Below the pieces are notes generated by a model. That model was not told the DNA's origin, made no database searches, and saw only the letters and a list, made by a program, of their open reading frames with translations. The position numbers and the translations under genes are program-made. 56,257 bases of DNA, from contig NZ_JJNZ01000070.1 in the NCBI RefSeq assembly GCF_000690055.1, positions 1-56,257 on the forward strand, written 5' to 3'. The stretch comes from Pseudoalteromonas fuliginea (GTDB taxonomy: Bacteria; Pseudomonadota; Gammaproteobacteria; Enterobacterales; Alteromonadaceae). How positions within the stretch are numbered: position 1 is the first letter of the stretch; each line of letters starts with the position of its first letter. This document shows positions 34,168-44,265 of this stretch, in pieces.

Positions 34168-34401
34168 ATTTACTTCCTAACTTTAAGAATTGTTGTAATG
34201 GCCTTATAATTTTTTGCTTTAGCTATTTTAGTATTTGTATTTACTAGAATGCTCGACCATCAGTATAGTATTTGTAGCTAAGATAATGATTTGCTATAGG
34301 GTAATAACACCACAAGGTAAGAGGCACACCCTTATCCTAGTTACAATTGGGCACAAGTATACATATACCTTAGTGCTAGGGGAAGTATTGCGCGGTGTAT
34401 C

Positions 34402-34433
34402 ACCTTATGCCGAGTTAGAACTCGGCATAAGGT
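34402..34433. terminator. 15-bp perfect inverted repeat spanning the bcsC stop codon
   Basis: ACCTTATGCCGAGTT (34402-34416), AG, AACTCGGCATAAGGT (34419-34433). The bcsC stop lies in the centre, so the last five codons form one arm. It resembles a terminator without a T-tract or an mRNA-stabilising 3' hairpin at the end of the bcsRQABZC transcript. Confidence 0.65.
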
Positions 34434-37400
34434 ACAATTGGAGTGCCAGGAAATTCAAGAGTGCCATATACAGGGTTGAAGTAGTATCGCATATACAATT
34501 GGCCAAAGTTAGGCTCGTAAAAGTCTGAACGATCTATTGCCAGGTAACCACCAAAAAACCAGTGTGGCGTTATTCTATATTCAAAGCTGCCCTCTAGGTT
34601 ATAAGAGATACTTGAACTTGTGTCGCCCTCAAACGCTGGATTTGCTCCTGTTTCAAGCTGACGAATAAACGCTTCTGCTTGTAAGTCTGGATCGTTAGGG
34701 AAAAAGTCAATTGCTTGGGTTTTAGTTTGTGAATATGAAACGCCCGTTTTCAAACGATAAACAAAATCATTGCCCCAACGTGCGTCATAACTAAGCGGTA
34801 CTGATAAACCAACATAATTTTGTGGACTATAGTAACCACCATGCCCCCAAGTTTCTTCACTTAAATTATATTGGTATGCCCAATGTAATAAGCTTGCTCC
34901 TACAGTGAATTCGCGTTCTTGATTGCTAATTACGCGATAATAACTGCCACCCATAATACGATATCGCTGATTGTCTTTTACATTTTGGCCCTTATATGAG
35001 GTAAAGTCAGCACTAGACCAAAATCCCCAATTACCACCTAAATCGTGTGATATATTTGCAGTAAGGCCTGTAGAACGTACGCCGCCCCATATTTTACCGG
35101 TGTTTATATCTTCAAGACCCGCATAAGAAAGTACTGAGCTGGTAACAGGACGCTTCTCTAATTCAAGGCTGTATCCAAAGTCGCCAATATCATCGGCGTA
35201 ATTTACGCCCCAGACAATATCCTCAATTAAAAACCCTAAAGGGGTTGTACCTATATCTAAACGCCAGTTTTCATTCTGCCAGCCTAATCCAATATCTACG
35301 CCGCTTTCTTTCGGGCTTACTTCATCAAGAGAACACGTAAATATACATAAAGCACCTTGGCCATAACGGCTTCCCGCAAATTGCTCATCAAAACGTGTTG
35401 TTTGCGCACTAATTGTTGTCGGGTCTATTTTTACAAAGCCTTGACCTTGCCAAAGTGGGAAATAGGCTTCAATAGGCACTAAACCAGCCCCAAGGGTTGC
35501 TTCACTTTCAGTGCTTGTCTGGCCACTAAAGTTAACACCAATAGCGATGTAAGCTTGGTTTTTGTTTTGTTCATTAATAAGCTCACGCTTTGCGCCGTTT
35601 ATATACCACTCATCGCTTTCATTTATTAGCGAAAGCGAGTTATAAAGCTCTTTTTCAGTTAATGTGCGGTTAGGCGAGAGTGTTTGTGTGTACCAAAGTT
35701 GAGCTTGTTCTGTTTCATTGAAATTGCTGGCCACTTGGGCGCCCAAATAACGTAACTCTGTATCATTTGGCGATTTAGTAATGAGTTCTGTAGCTAAACC
35801 AAGTGCGTCACCTGAGTAGTTAAAATCATTAAGAGATGCCATAATTTGACGTTGTAAATAGCTTTCCTGTGATGAAGTTTGCGTTATAGCTTGTTGTGTT
35901 ACTTCTTTGGCTTGAAAATCATCACCTTGCTCTCTGTACGCTTTAGCAATCGCTAGTAAAGCTTGTGGCTCAATAATTTGCTTATTTTGTACTTTTTGCT
36001 GATATAAGATAATCGCTGCTTGGCGTTGTTCAAGCGCTAAATTTGCGTTAATTAATGCTGTGGTTATTGCTGCGTTATTTTTATATTTTTGGTCTAGTTG
36101 ATTTAGTTTCGCAATTAAATCGCTGCCGCTGTAATACTGGTTAATATAGTTGTTTTGTAACTGTACATATTGATTAACATCATTTTTAGATGCATTTTCT
36201 GAAAGAGCATAACTGGTGAACCATTGTTTAGTTTGTTGCTCATTTCCTTGTTCTAATAGCCATTCGCCATAAAGCATATGCCAATAAGCAGAAAGTGTAG
36301 GTTGTGCCGTTAATGCTTTATTTATAAGTTTAACAGCGTATAGCTTTTCATTAATTCGATACCAATTACGTGCTAATTCGGCTTGCATTACGGGAGTTAA
36401 GTTTTGTGCTTCTAAGGCGCTTAAATGATAGATGGCCGTTGCTTTATTTTTAGCATCAAGATGGCGCTCGCTTTGAGTTAAAGATTCGTTAAGTTGTAGC
36501 TGTTGTTCTAGCGTAACAATATCTGCATTTCTGGCTCTAAAGGGAATATATTGCAAGGTTGCAATAGCGCCTTGGTAGTCATCAATAGATCGTAGAAAAA
36601 GCGCGTGGCTATAGCGCAGCTGAGGGTTTAAAGGGAACTGCCACAATACGTTATTAAACAACGTACGAGCTTTATCAGTAAGCCCTTTTTGTTGGTATAT
36701 AAAAGCTAAGTCGTAATATAGCCAAGATTGCTCTGGTGCAATATCTATTGCCTCACGCAACACTTTTTCAGCCTGCTCTAAATCACCTGCTTGCGCTAGG
36801 GTATTTGCTTTTGCTCGATATTGGCTACTAAGCGATATTGAATAGGATTGCTTAATTTGCTCCTTTTGAGCAAATGTTAAACGGCTATAAAAAGACGTTA
36901 AAGCTTGTTCACTTTGTTCAAGTTCAGCTATTTCAAGCAAACCTAATAAGGCGCTGTTATTGAGAGGGGCATTCTTTAAAACAATTTGATAGGTTCGTGC
37001 TGCTTGAGAGTATTGCCCTTGAGCAAATTGTAACAAGCCTCTGTTATATAAAACTGCATTAGGGTTTTGCTCCAATGCATCAGCTAAGTCTAATTTTAGC
37101 TTTGCTATTTTAAATTCATTCTTATTAATTGCATCTTTGGCTTGGCGTATATAAAGCCAAAACTTTGCTGTTTTAGCTAATCCTTTTAAGGTTTCTCTTT
37201 GTGCAAAATCGGCGGTGTGCTGTTGCGCTCGTGTAAAGTACTCATAGGATTTTTGATTGTCACCTAAGCGTAAATAAAGAATACCCAGACTTCGCATTAT
37301 TGCACCGTCTTGAGGTCGCCCACTTATCGCTTTTAACAGTAACGGTTCAGCCGCTTTTAATTTGTTTTTTTCAAGGAGTTTATCGCCTCTAACCCAGAGC

Positions 37401-38233
37401 TGATAGGCTGGATCTGCAATTAAGGTTTGACGTGCTGTTAAATCTTTTTTGAAATCCTGATACTGTAACTCACCTTTAGTACTAAACGGGTAAAGCATAA
37501 AGTAGGTTTGAAACTCTTTATCAGTGGCACCACTAATTGGCATGTTTGCTAGCGAACCGAGCCAAATCTCTTCTACTTCATTACTAAAGCTAGAAGTTGA
37601 GCCGTATTTACTTAGAATACGAATAGCGTGCTTGTCACTTGGGTTACGTCTGAGTAAATGCCTCGCGTAAGCAATCTCAACTTGGCCTATATTAGAGTAA
37701 CTTTGCAATAATGTTTCGTAACCATTTTTAACACTTTGCCATTGAGAGCTGTCTTGTGCGTACCAGCTTAAATGTTCTAGTTCATAATTGAGTGTTGGGT
37801 ATACATTATTAAATATTTTATTATAAATTTGACGTGCAGGTTCGTACCGACCTGCGCGAGCTAGTAATTTAGCTTCTTGAATAGCCGATTTATCTTTGCC
37901 TTCAATTCGAGACATGACTTTGAGTTTTTCAATGCAAGGGGGTTGCTTAACAAGTCCGTTATTTAATTTGCTTAGTAATTGATTTGCTCCATCTAAATCA
38001 CCGTTAACAAAGTTGTAATGCGCTTGAGCACACTGTGTTTCTATGCGGGTTGGAGCAATCGCGACCAGCTTTTTCAAGCTATCTTCAATAAGCCTTTTAT
38101 TTTTTTGTGCTTCACCAATATTTATTTGGCTTAGTAACCACTCAACAGATCGCGTATCAATATCATTTACTGTTTTTGCGTTTAGCATTGGGCTCAGTAT
38201 TAATACGCAGAGTAGGGCAACCTTTAGCTGCAT
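34415..38233 (-). CDS. bcsC: Cellulose synthase outer-membrane subunit BcsC
   Basis: This 1272-residue protein has a signal peptide (about 1-19), a very long array of tetratricopeptide repeats (about 25-880, for example QDGAIMRSLGILYLRLGDNQ and PEQSWLYYDLAFIYQQKGL) and a C-terminal BCSC_C beta-barrel (about 910-1272) ending PIVPYAEF. It forms the outer-membrane exit pore for the cellulose strand with a periplasmic TPR scaffold. It overlaps bcsZ by 10 bp and is the last gene of the leftward bcs operon. The size is slightly larger than the E. coli protein (1157). Confidence 0.94.
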   Translation of the reverse strand: MQLKVALLCVLILSPMLNAKTVNDIDTRSVEWLLSQINIGEAQKNKRLIEDSLKKLVAIAPTRIETQCAQAHYNFVNGDLDGANQLLSKLNNGLVKQPPCIEKLKVMSRIEGKDKSAIQEAKLLARAGRYEPARQIYNKIFNNVYPTLNYELEHLSWYAQDSSQWQSVKNGYETLLQSYSNIGQVEIAYARHLLRRNPSDKHAIRILSKYGSTSSFSNEVEEIWLGSLANMPISGATDKEFQTYFMLYPFSTKGELQYQDFKKDLTARQTLIADPAYQLWVRGDKLLEKNKLKAAEPLLLKAISGRPQDGAIMRSLGILYLRLGDNQKSYEYFTRAQQHTADFAQRETLKGLAKTAKFWLYIRQAKDAINKNEFKIAKLKLDLADALEQNPNAVLYNRGLLQFAQGQYSQAARTYQIVLKNAPLNNSALLGLLEIAELEQSEQALTSFYSRLTFAQKEQIKQSYSISLSSQYRAKANTLAQAGDLEQAEKVLREAIDIAPEQSWLYYDLAFIYQQKGLTDKARTLFNNVLWQFPLNPQLRYSHALFLRSIDDYQGAIATLQYIPFRARNADIVTLEQQLQLNESLTQSERHLDAKNKATAIYHLSALEAQNLTPVMQAELARNWYRINEKLYAVKLINKALTAQPTLSAYWHMLYGEWLLEQGNEQQTKQWFTSYALSENASKNDVNQYVQLQNNYINQYYSGSDLIAKLNQLDQKYKNNAAITTALINANLALEQRQAAIILYQQKVQNKQIIEPQALLAIAKAYREQGDDFQAKEVTQQAITQTSSQESYLQRQIMASLNDFNYSGDALGLATELITKSPNDTELRYLGAQVASNFNETEQAQLWYTQTLSPNRTLTEKELYNSLSLINESDEWYINGAKRELINEQNKNQAYIAIGVNFSGQTSTESEATLGAGLVPIEAYFPLWQGQGFVKIDPTTISAQTTRFDEQFAGSRYGQGALCIFTCSLDEVSPKESGVDIGLGWQNENWRLDIGTTPLGFLIEDIVWGVNYADDIGDFGYSLELEKRPVTSSVLSYAGLEDINTGKIWGGVRSTGLTANISHDLGGNWGFWSSADFTSYKGQNVKDNQRYRIMGGSYYRVISNQEREFTVGASLLHWAYQYNLSEETWGHGGYYSPQNYVGLSVPLSYDARWGNDFVYRLKTGVSYSQTKTQAIDFFPNDPDLQAEAFIRQLETGANPAFEGDTSSSISYNLEGSFEYRITPHWFFGGYLAIDRSDFYEPNFGQLYMRYYFNPVYGTLEFPGTPIVPYAEF

Positions 38234-39354
38234 TCAGTACTCCATTTAGGTTGTAATGTTCCATCCGCTGTAATTGCAAAACGTTTATTTAAAGTACTTG
38301 TACCAAATAAATTTAATACACTGTCGTAGTAACGAGTTTGAGTGAATGACTTATCAACCATTAATTTTTGCTGAATTGTCATCGCTAAGGAATCATCGTC
38401 TTGTATTGCAAGTAAAGGTAGTAAAGCTGCATTAAAGCCTAATGGGCCTCTTTTTTCTGATTTACCTGATTTCGAAAACGTATTTAATGGCACATAACCA
38501 CGGTCATTAATTGTTTTTAAAAATGGATTAAATTGTGCTAACAATTCTTTTTTATAAGGTGCATCGTTTGCCATCATACTGGCCCATAAATAAACCCTAA
38601 TAGCGTTGTAGCTTCCTACGTCACTTGTTTTTTTATCGTAATAAAAACCATTATTAGTGTCGTACATTACCCAGTCAGGGCTAACACCTTGTTTGGCCGT
38701 ATCTAGAATTAACTTTGCTGAGCTTTCATGTAGTTGTTCCCAAGGAGAATGAGGATATAGTTTTTTAAATTGTTGATATATAAATAAAGGTGAGTAACTA
38801 GGGTTTAATTTATATTGTTCGTCTTTAAAGTCAAAGCCAGCTGGGGCCGGTAGTAATGACAAACCAAGACCGGAAATATAGGCTGTTTCTTCTCGTATTA
38901 TACGCTGAGCTAGCACGGCCGCTAATATACTATAACGACGGTCATCCCAGAGAATAGCAGCTTGTGATAAGCTATAAGCTATCCATAAATCAGAGTCAGA
39001 GGCAGGGTTTGAATCTAAAATTGCTCCTGCATTTTTTTCATTTATACCCCATTGCCATGCTGGTAAACGCGTACTTAAATCACCTTCGGATAAATGATTT
39101 TCGGTCCAATCAAGTACTAAATCAAACATTGCTTTATCGTTTGCTATTACAGCAAAAAATAACGCGTAAGACTGACCTTCAGATGTTGTAATACTCTGCT
39201 TACTACCTAAATCAATAACACGACCATCTGGGCTTATAAAGTGGCTTTTAAATACTTGCCATGCTTGCCACGGTTGACACTGTTCTATCTGTGCTTTCGT
39301 ATTAAAAGCAAATAATGCCACAGCAATGCAGATTACCTTTATAAGTGACTTCAT
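38224..39354 (-). CDS. bcsZ: Periplasmic endoglucanase BcsZ (GH8)
   Basis: This 376-residue glycoside hydrolase family 8 protein has a signal peptide (about 1-21). TTSEGQSYALFFAVIANDKA carries the general-acid Glu. SNPASDSDLWIAYSLSQAA supplies the subsite Asp, and WVMYDTNNGFYYDK and GPLGFNAALLPLLA are further conserved blocks. It trims or clears beta-1,4-glucan in the periplasm and is required for proper cellulose export in enterobacteria. It overlaps bcsC by 10 bp and abuts bcsB. Confidence 0.93.
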   Translation of the reverse strand: MKSLIKVICIAVALFAFNTKAQIEQCQPWQAWQVFKSHFISPDGRVIDLGSKQSITTSEGQSYALFFAVIANDKAMFDLVLDWTENHLSEGDLSTRLPAWQWGINEKNAGAILDSNPASDSDLWIAYSLSQAAILWDDRRYSILAAVLAQRIIREETAYISGLGLSLLPAPAGFDFKDEQYKLNPSYSPLFIYQQFKKLYPHSPWEQLHESSAKLILDTAKQGVSPDWVMYDTNNGFYYDKKTSDVGSYNAIRVYLWASMMANDAPYKKELLAQFNPFLKTINDRGYVPLNTFSKSGKSEKRGPLGFNAALLPLLAIQDDDSLAMTIQQKLMVDKSFTQTRYYDSVLNLFGTSTLNKRFAITADGTLQPKWSTECS

Positions 39355-41600
39355 TATTTATCTCCTTCAGCTAAACGCTTGTATGTAAGTGCTTGTAATA
39401 ATCGCCATAGAATAAATGAGATCATCAGTAGCGTTAAAATAGATAATAACGCTAATATAAATGGGTGATCTGATAAGTGAAACCAAATTAAGGTATGAAC
39501 AGGGATCTGACCAACAAAATACTGTTTATCTGTTTTAATTGTTTCGATCCCTTGTGTTGTAATTATTGTTGCACTGCCCTTAATTTGTTCTCGACTTTGC
39601 GAGTTCATCAGTGCGTTATCTAATAGGCCAAACGCTTCATTTGTTGTTGCCGTTAACGATACTATAGAACGTTGCGAGCTAAAGGGGGACTGATAGCCTG
39701 TAATCACCGCCATATTGCCGCTACTCTTTACGTTTATTTGTATTTTTTCAGCTTTATTATCGTCATAAGCACCGTTATAAATAGCGAGTTTAATTGCACG
39801 TTGATTGTTGTTAAGCAAAATGTTTTTTGGTTCATCTTCTTTTAGCTTGTCACTGCGCGTACTTGGTTTGGTTATAAACAGTATGTCTTTATCGTTGTAG
39901 TTTATATCATCACTTAAATATTTTACTGTTAAACGGTGACCAGGGTAGCCTGTTATAGCGCCAAAATGACCAGTTAAATTAAAGAGCATTGAAAGTGCTT
40001 TAGGTGTTGGGTTTTCATTCAAAATAACTAATGTTTGTTGTAAATCGGCGTATTTTGTAAACGGGAATCCACTATTAGCAAATACATTTAAATCTGGTAG
40101 TGCGATATAGTGATTAAAATTACTTACATCAATATGAGAGTTACCGTCTATAACACCATATTCGCCGCCAAGAGGAGCTCCAGTACATGTTGCATTTTTT
40201 AGTACGTCAAATCGAAAATCAAAATTAAGCTCATTACGTTTAGCCAAGCTAATACCATTAAGCGAAAAGTTTTCAGTACTTTGAGTTGAATCTGTATTAG
40301 CAATTAACGGTAACAGTGTTTTTGTTGTACTTACAGTAGAGTCATTTTTTTCTAATAAAAAGCCACTAATAAACTCTTGGTTTATCAGCATATTCAGCCT
40401 AGAACTTAGTGTGTCATCTTCTGGCGTATTACGATATTGCAACGTTATCGGGATCCCTTTTTCACGCCACGTAAATAAATCAGGCGCAAAGCGAATATTC
40501 AACTTAACAGGACCGCTATTGAGCCCTGTAGTTTGTAACTGAGTTGGGTAGTCAATTAACTCATCAAAATGTACAGGGCGATCGCTTCTCAGCCATCGAG
40601 GTGCATCGTAAGCTTTGCGAAGTGGAATCTTATTCATGCCTTCAATACTTACACTTCGGCCAGTCATTACTTTATGGCCAAACACTAAACCGTTTACTGC
40701 GGTTTTTAAATCTTTTTCATCACGTCCTAATATAAGGAGTATTTTTTTATAACGGTGTATTGGATTGGAAATAATCTCGATTGTTGGTTTTTCTACATCA
40801 GGGTAGTCGGCTAAAAAAGCAGGTTTAGATGCGTTTGTAATAAATACAACACTGTGTTGATTAGGTGATTGATTAAGTACAACAGGGAAGTTAGCGCCAC
40901 GCCAATCAGCTTGAGCACCAAACCAGCTCGAAAGTGTTGCAGCGGCTTCTATTGCTTCTTTATTTGGTGTGCCGGAAAAAATAAACGGAAGAGTTAGTTT
41001 ACTGTAATCTTTGCTATCAAAAAATGGTTCAGGTAAATACTCAATTTTACTATCAATAGCCAGTGAAGTTTGGTCGAGAGTTATATTACTTGATTTGTTT
41101 ATTTCTACCCAAATAGCACGGCTAAAATAGTCTTGACATGACGTACTATAATAACCAACAAGCTCAAAGCGAATTTGATTGAAGTCTTGAATGTATTTTG
41201 CGTTGAGCGCTATATTATGTTCAGCGGTATTTTTAATAATATTTGAAGGTTCATTTATAGGTAAAACTGTCACCAAATTTTCATTAAAATACACTTTTAA
41301 ATGCGATACGTTGGCAATTAATGAAGGGGAGTTTGTGTATGAGAAATTCAACATCAAATTTTTACTCAACTTATCAATGCGATTAGTGAAGTCGACATTT
41401 GAATCGTTATTTATAGCGTCTAGCTTATAATTATTAAAACCGAGAGCTTCAAAATCAAGACGTAAGCTAGTAACTTGAGCACTCTCAGGGTAGCCATTGT
41501 TGAATATGGTCTTATCACTCATGGGCTCAATAGCATTAGCTTGCCAAGCAATGTTCATGAGTAAAAATATAACGAGTGTACTAAGTAGCTTATTAATCAT
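39354..41600 (-). CDS. bcsB: Cellulose synthase regulatory subunit BcsB
   Basis: This 748-residue periplasmic subunit has a signal peptide (about 1-23), alternating carbohydrate-binding and flavodoxin-like domains (TLPFIFSGTPNKEAIEAAAT and FPVVLNQSPNQHSVVFITN in the first pair), and a C-terminal transmembrane anchor (about 710-735, PFILALLSILTLLMISFILW). It docks on BcsA and guides the nascent glucan. It overlaps bcsA by 8 bp and bcsZ by 1 bp. Confidence 0.93.
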   Translation of the reverse strand: MINKLLSTLVIFLLMNIAWQANAIEPMSDKTIFNNGYPESAQVTSLRLDFEALGFNNYKLDAINNDSNVDFTNRIDKLSKNLMLNFSYTNSPSLIANVSHLKVYFNENLVTVLPINEPSNIIKNTAEHNIALNAKYIQDFNQIRFELVGYYSTSCQDYFSRAIWVEINKSSNITLDQTSLAIDSKIEYLPEPFFDSKDYSKLTLPFIFSGTPNKEAIEAAATLSSWFGAQADWRGANFPVVLNQSPNQHSVVFITNASKPAFLADYPDVEKPTIEIISNPIHRYKKILLILGRDEKDLKTAVNGLVFGHKVMTGRSVSIEGMNKIPLRKAYDAPRWLRSDRPVHFDELIDYPTQLQTTGLNSGPVKLNIRFAPDLFTWREKGIPITLQYRNTPEDDTLSSRLNMLINQEFISGFLLEKNDSTVSTTKTLLPLIANTDSTQSTENFSLNGISLAKRNELNFDFRFDVLKNATCTGAPLGGEYGVIDGNSHIDVSNFNHYIALPDLNVFANSGFPFTKYADLQQTLVILNENPTPKALSMLFNLTGHFGAITGYPGHRLTVKYLSDDINYNDKDILFITKPSTRSDKLKEDEPKNILLNNNQRAIKLAIYNGAYDDNKAEKIQINVKSSGNMAVITGYQSPFSSQRSIVSLTATTNEAFGLLDNALMNSQSREQIKGSATIITTQGIETIKTDKQYFVGQIPVHTLIWFHLSDHPFILALLSILTLLMISFILWRLLQALTYKRLAEGDK

Positions 41601-44265
41601 AATTATTTTGCACTATAGGTTTTTTTGGAATGAATGAGTTTATATACATAACTAAACGAGTTAACAGTTTAATAGTCGGTTGTAATGGCCTAGGCGCATG
41701 AAATAGTAAATTACTAAAGCCTCTTAAACTAGTCTTTTGTACTTCTTTGAAGCTGTATGACGGGCGATCATGCCTAAAGTTATTTTGCCAATCAAGCCAA
41801 GCATCTGCTCTAGAAAAAGTACACTGTATAAATGCACGTTGTTTTTCGAGCGACAAATCTTTAAGTGTCAGACCTATCTGTTTATTACGGGTATTACACA
41901 CATGAGTTGTAAACGAAAATTGTTTGTCTCCTCGACTCATTAACAACTCAATTTTATCGTTTACTCTACATAGGTGGGCATGCTCTGTCTCAATACCGAC
42001 ACCATTATCTGAGTAATCAGTGATTCTAACTTTTAATGTGTGCCCATTCGCTAAGCGAATACCCGCTGGAAAGTTGGCTTTTATTCGGTGTGAGTGCCTT
42101 ACTTGACGCGCTTCTGCTGCAACAGCAACAGCGGCTCCTAGAATAATCATGTTGTAGAGCGCCCAGCCCATACTAATCACTAACACACCTATTTGAGAAG
42201 GGTCACCAAAGATCAAACGCAGTACCCCAAACACGATGCCCAGAAGGTTAATTGCTAATAGTATGAGATAGGGTTTCGAAATTCCCCAATCGTAATGCTC
42301 TTCATCATTTAGCCCACCTTTTTCTGTTACATTAAACTTACCTTTATTAGGATTAAATAAGGCAACAGTGGTTGGTTTCAATATGTACCAAGCCAACACC
42401 GACTCATACACTTCGCCCCAAAATGAGTACCTGTATTTACCTTGAATACGTGAATTAGTCGCTTTAATTTGAATAAGCGTAGGTACTACATAAATAAAAA
42501 TAGCTAAAAAAGGCGCATAAATAATATAGGCATTAAAGTAGATCAGTGCTAAAGGGGCTGTTAAAAATACAATACGAGGTATTCCCGATAAAAAATGTAA
42601 CATTGCGTTTATATAGCACAAGCGTTGAGGAATACTTAACCCTTTGCCCATTAAAGGGTTATCAAGTCTGAAAATTTGCGCCATACCGCGTGCCCAACGA
42701 ATTCGTTGCCCAATATGCGCCGATAAACTATCCGTAGCGAGTCCTGCGGCTTGTGGAATGTTGATATAAGCTGTTTTATAGCCTGCGCGTTGCATGCGCA
42801 GTGCTGTGTGAGCATCTTCGGTTACAGTTTCAAATGCAAAACCACCAATATTATCCAGCGCTTCTCGTTTTAATACCGCACAAGAACCACAAAAGAAAGT
42901 CGCATCCCACATGTCGTTACCGTCTTGAATAAGCCCGTAAAATAACATGTTTTCATTTGGGATTTGGCTGTGATTGTTAAGGTTTCTTTCGAACGGATCA
43001 GCAGAGAAAAAATGATGTGGTGTTTGCACTAAACAGACTTTACTGTCTTTTAAAAATTGGCCCATGGTTGTTTGCAAAAAAGAACGCGCGGGAACATGGT
43101 CACAGTCAAATATAGCAATGTACTCACCGTGGGTATAGCGCATAGCGCTGTTCATATTGCCAGCTTTGGCATGATTGTTATCCGGACGCGTTAAATACCC
43201 TACGCCAACTTCTTTTGCAAAATCGGCAAATTCAGGACGTTTACCATCATCGAGAATATACACATTTAACTTGTCCTCAGGCCAATCGATACTTAGCGCT
43301 GCTAATGTAGTTGGTTTTACAACACTCAATGGCTCATTGTAAGTTGGGATATACACATCAACCGTAGGCCATAAGTCAGTGTTTCTAGGTAATGGTATGG
43401 GCTTGCGTTCGAGTGGATTAATAGTTTGGAAAAAACCAAGTATTAAAACAAGCCAAGCATATGTTTCAGCAAGTAGTAGTCCGGCTCCTAAGGCTAAAGC
43501 AAGAGGATCATCCCAATTGAGTGTTTCAGTGTAACGCCACCACAAGTAACGTGAGGACGTTGTTACCGATAAAGTGATCATTACAATCGTTGCCATCTGG
43601 CCTTTTATTCGCTTAAGTGAATAGGCGACTAATAAAATGAAGCTTATAAAAATGGCTTGCGCTTCTAGACTGAAAGGAATAGTGATAAAAATCGTTAATA
43701 AAAACAATATGAATGCAATCACAATGTATTTTACATATTTATTTTGCCAAACACGCGCATCGGCAATAGAGTAAAAAGCACTTTGTTTAGGTTTTTTTTT
43801 GCTTTTTGACAGTATACGCCTTAGTAACTTACCTAATTTTAAATCAAACCACCTAAACTGCCTAAAGAGACGATTCACTGAGTCATAGAAATGGTGTGAT
43901 ATTTTTTCTTTCGTCGCCCTTTTTTTTGTCGTTTTTTTAACGAACGTCAAAAAAACGCTTTGTAAAATAAAGCGTATTGAATTTGAATAAGGATGGTTTC
44001 TATACGGTTGTCTTAAATGCGGATAATTCACGCTTATCGATTCACGAATATTACGCTTATGAACGCTAATTTTTACAAATAGAGAACTTACTATAATCAG
44101 AAATGGCATCAGCAATGCTTCAATCGCATTCATTCTGTGTTGATTGAAGTAGCCGTGAAACTTAAACAGAATCAAACGGACTAATTTTTCGCTAAACAAT
44201 AAACTCAGCACCAGTCGAAAGGTGTTTTGAAAAGGGTGTTTATGAAGTGCCTTAAATGAGATCAT
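41593..44265 (-). CDS. bcsA: Cellulose synthase catalytic subunit BcsA (GT2 with PilZ)
   Basis: This 890-residue membrane glycosyltransferase has an N-terminal hydrophobic region (about 1-150), membrane helices and a GT2 domain (about 280-530). DVYIPTYNEP, YILDDGKRPEF (first Asp), IFDCDHVPAR (DxD), VTEDAHTALRMQ (TED, catalytic base) and QRIRWARGM (QxxRW) are all intact. The C-terminal PilZ domain has RHSHR (RxxxR) and DYSDNGVG (DxSxxG), so synthesis should be activated by cyclic di-GMP. It uses UDP-glucose to extend beta-1,4-glucan. It overlaps bcsQ by 4 bp. Confidence 0.95.
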   Translation of the reverse strand: MISFKALHKHPFQNTFRLVLSLLFSEKLVRLILFKFHGYFNQHRMNAIEALLMPFLIIVSSLFVKISVHKRNIRESISVNYPHLRQPYRNHPYSNSIRFILQSVFLTFVKKTTKKRATKEKISHHFYDSVNRLFRQFRWFDLKLGKLLRRILSKSKKKPKQSAFYSIADARVWQNKYVKYIVIAFILFLLTIFITIPFSLEAQAIFISFILLVAYSLKRIKGQMATIVMITLSVTTSSRYLWWRYTETLNWDDPLALALGAGLLLAETYAWLVLILGFFQTINPLERKPIPLPRNTDLWPTVDVYIPTYNEPLSVVKPTTLAALSIDWPEDKLNVYILDDGKRPEFADFAKEVGVGYLTRPDNNHAKAGNMNSAMRYTHGEYIAIFDCDHVPARSFLQTTMGQFLKDSKVCLVQTPHHFFSADPFERNLNNHSQIPNENMLFYGLIQDGNDMWDATFFCGSCAVLKREALDNIGGFAFETVTEDAHTALRMQRAGYKTAYINIPQAAGLATDSLSAHIGQRIRWARGMAQIFRLDNPLMGKGLSIPQRLCYINAMLHFLSGIPRIVFLTAPLALIYFNAYIIYAPFLAIFIYVVPTLIQIKATNSRIQGKYRYSFWGEVYESVLAWYILKPTTVALFNPNKGKFNVTEKGGLNDEEHYDWGISKPYLILLAINLLGIVFGVLRLIFGDPSQIGVLVISMGWALYNMIILGAAVAVAAEARQVRHSHRIKANFPAGIRLANGHTLKVRITDYSDNGVGIETEHAHLCRVNDKIELLMSRGDKQFSFTTHVCNTRNKQIGLTLKDLSLEKQRAFIQCTFSRADAWLDWQNNFRHDRPSYSFKEVQKTSLRGFSNLLFHAPRPLQPTIKLLTRLVMYINSFIPKKPIVQNNYD

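Noticed and set aside
34235..34528. 97-residue rightward ORF near the end of bcsC
   Set aside because: Its second half lies antisense to the bcsC C-terminus and inside the hairpin at 34402-34433; no ribosome binding site or family features.
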